Below, in pieces: positions 62,775 to 64,000 of a stretch of DNA of 64,000 nt; position 1 is the first letter of the stretch; every line of letters starts with the position of its first letter. Source of the DNA: Comamonas koreensis. GTDB lineage: Bacteria > Pseudomonadota > Gammaproteobacteria > Burkholderiales > Burkholderiaceae_C. Both the position numbers and the translations under genes were made by a program. Below the pieces are notes generated by a model that saw nothing but the letters and a program-made list of their open reading frames with translations, ran no database searches and had not been told where the DNA came from. The stretch is taken from NCBI RefSeq assembly GCF_021026195.1, contig NZ_JAJNCT010000004.1, positions 1 through 64,000 of the forward strand, given 5' to 3'.

Positions 62775-63689
62775 ATGACTTTTTCTGAAATGATGAATAT
62801 CGGGCTGATGCAGGGCTTTGCAGGCCTCAGCCTGTTTGCGGTATTGCTGCTGATGGGCCTGGGCCTGGCGATTATTTTTGGCCAGATGGGTGTCATCAAC
62901 ATGGCGCATGGCGAGTTCATGACCATCGGCGCCTACACCGTGTTCATGGCCTCCACCCTGGTGGAAGCCCATGCACCGGCCTGGATGCCTTACTACTTTC
63001 CCTTGTCGATCGTGGCGGCCTTTGTTTTTGCGTTTGTGCTGGGCTGGCTGGCCGAATGGGCGCTGATTCGCCACCTGTACAAGCGCCCGCTCGATACCTT
63101 GCTGGCCACCTGGGGCCTGAGCCTGGGGCTGCAGCAGGTGTTCCGCTCGGTGATCGGCCCCAAAGAGGTGAGCCCCACCTTGCCTGAGTGGCTGATGGGG
63201 TCCTGGTCGCCCAGCGAGGGGCTGGACATTCCGATCAATGGCCTGTTTGTGCTGGCGCTGGCGCTGCTGGTGACCGCCGGCGTGCTGATTGCGCTGTACC
63301 GCAGCCGTTGGGGCCTGCGGGTGCGGGCCACGGTCAGCAACCGGGTGATGGCCAACGCCATCGGCATCAACACCAAGAAGACCGACCGCCTGACCTTTGC
63401 GATTGGCTGCGGGGTCGCGGGCATCGCCGGTGCGGCCTTCACCACCATCGGCTCGACGGGCCCTACCTCTGGTTCGCTCTACATCGTGGATTCGTTCCTG
63501 GTCGTCACCTTTGGCGGCGCCGCCAGCCTGCTGGGCACCGTGGCATCGGCCTTTGGCATTGCCCAGGTGCAGTCCATCACGGAGTTCTTCCTGAGTGGCT
63601 CCATGGCCAAGGTGCTGACCTTGTCCTTCATCGTCGTGGTCTTGATGCTGCGGCCCCAAGGTCTGTTTGCCAGCAAGGTGCGCCGCTAA
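62775..63689 (+). CDS. urtB: Urea ABC transporter permease UrtB
   Basis: 304 residues from ATG 62775 (AAGAGAG upstream). LivH-type permease with about eight membrane segments; GLAIIFGQMGVINMAHGEFMTIGAYTVF and VGLGLQQ-like WGLSLGLQQVFRSVIGPKEV are typical of UrtB, and the end LMLRPQGLFASKVRR is a family signature. It follows urtA by 81 bases and forms the inner-membrane channel with UrtC. Confidence 0.95.
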   Translation: MTFSEMMNIGLMQGFAGLSLFAVLLLMGLGLAIIFGQMGVINMAHGEFMTIGAYTVFMASTLVEAHAPAWMPYYFPLSIVAAFVFAFVLGWLAEWALIRHLYKRPLDTLLATWGLSLGLQQVFRSVIGPKEVSPTLPEWLMGSWSPSEGLDIPINGLFVLALALLVTAGVLIALYRSRWGLRVRATVSNRVMANAIGINTKKTDRLTFAIGCGVAGIAGAAFTTIGSTGPTSGSLYIVDSFLVVTFGGAASLLGTVASAFGIAQVQSITEFFLSGSMAKVLTLSFIVVVLMLRPQGLFASKVRR

Positions 63690-63712
63690 AGCCGGTGGAA
63701 AGGATGACAACC

Positions 63713-64000
63713 ATGAAAGATATGCGTGTGTGGCTGGAGCGCACCGGCCTGGGACATGTGGCACTGCTGGCCGTGGTGCTGCTGGTGGTGTTCCCGCTGG
63801 CGCTCGATTCCTTCCGCCTGAACCTGGTGGGCAAGTACCTCTGCTACGCCTTTGTGGCCGTGGGCCTGGTCATGCTCTGGGGCTGGGGCGGCGTGCTGAG
63901 CTTGGGGCAGGGCGTGTTCTTTGGCCTGGGCGGCTATGCGATGGCCATGTTCCTCAAGCTCGAAGCCTCGGACAAGGCCAGCACCAGCATCCAGTCCACA
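63713..64000 (+). CDS. urtC: Urea ABC transporter permease UrtC, 5' part
   Basis: The first 96 codons of a LivM-type permease; the gene runs off the right edge. ATG 63713 is preceded by AAAGG nine bases upstream; an in-frame ATG at 63704 is also possible. Two or more membrane helices are visible, and YLCYAFVAVGLVMLWGWGGVLSLGQGVFFGLGGYAMAMFLK is the UrtC N-terminal signature. It continues the urtABCDE order. Confidence 0.93.
   Translation, partial: MKDMRVWLERTGLGHVALLAVVLLVVFPLALDSFRLNLVGKYLCYAFVAVGLVMLWGWGGVLSLGQGVFFGLGGYAMAMFLKLEASDKASTSIQST

Noticed and set aside
61416-63764. Minus-strand open frame of 782 codons opposite urtA and urtB
   Set aside because: Antisense shadow of two well-identified genes; no start signal or family.
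1-64000. tRNA, rRNA, CRISPR arrays, attachment sites, replication origins
   Set aside because: None was seen when reading the window; short RNAs without obvious structure cannot be excluded by eye.

Overview
The window looks like chromosome from a high-GC betaproteobacterium of the Comamonadaceae (Comamonas or a close relative). Burkholderiales-typical families support this: DUF3567, DUF1840, Bug/TctC orphan receptors, a DUF3108 protein, a YD-repeat Rhs gene, and a permease-histidine kinase fusion beside a urea transporter. No rRNA, tRNA, CRISPR array or intact insertion sequence was recognised. Genus assignment is inference.

Left end (1-5986): the 3' part of an Rhs/YD-repeat toxin gene. It is GC-rich for about 300 bases, then abruptly AT-rich. 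It ends in a cysteine-rich tip with an HERSH zinc-metalloprotease motif. Downstream are two similar small lipoproteins (candidate immunity proteins), an exported protein, a small membrane protein and two gene-poor stretches that look partly decayed.

Organosulfur island (5987-21780): fifteen co-oriented genes. Five are MetQ/NlpA-family binding proteins, with only one MetN-type ATPase and one MetI-type permease. The enzymes are three SfnB/DszC-type flavin-dependent acyl-CoA dehydrogenase homologues, two NtaA/DszA-type luciferase-like monooxygenases, an SsuD-type sulfonate monooxygenase, an FMN reductase and a TIM-barrel amidohydrolase. I read it as a scavenging system for several organosulfur compounds. 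The binding proteins lack a clear lipobox, and none keeps the asparagine that binds methionine in classical MetQ. This is the best candidate for an undescribed system.

Middle (21831-43335): LysR/pirin pair; SGNH lipoprotein with altered catalytic blocks; tsaC-purK-purE; CnoX-like thioredoxin; DUF6882; glcD-like oxidase; purU; class II ribonucleotide reductase nrdJ with a structured leader; Fsr-type efflux with an AraC regulator; MerR/carboxymuconolactone decarboxylase pair; DUF3567; DUF3108; IclR with a divergent FAH-family hydrolase; and a MarR gene.

Right part (43514-64000): hmgA-fahA-Bug receptor for homogentisate breakdown; haloacid dehalogenase; M20 hydrolase; molybdopterin oxidoreductase coupled to a DUF2817 peptidase-like protein; cyclopropane synthase and DUF1840; a second Bug receptor; then a LuxR-type response regulator with an NCS1-permease/histidine-kinase/receiver fusion, divergent from urtA-urtB-urtC (urtC is cut by the window end). 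Two palindromes and a tandem repeat lie in the shared control region.
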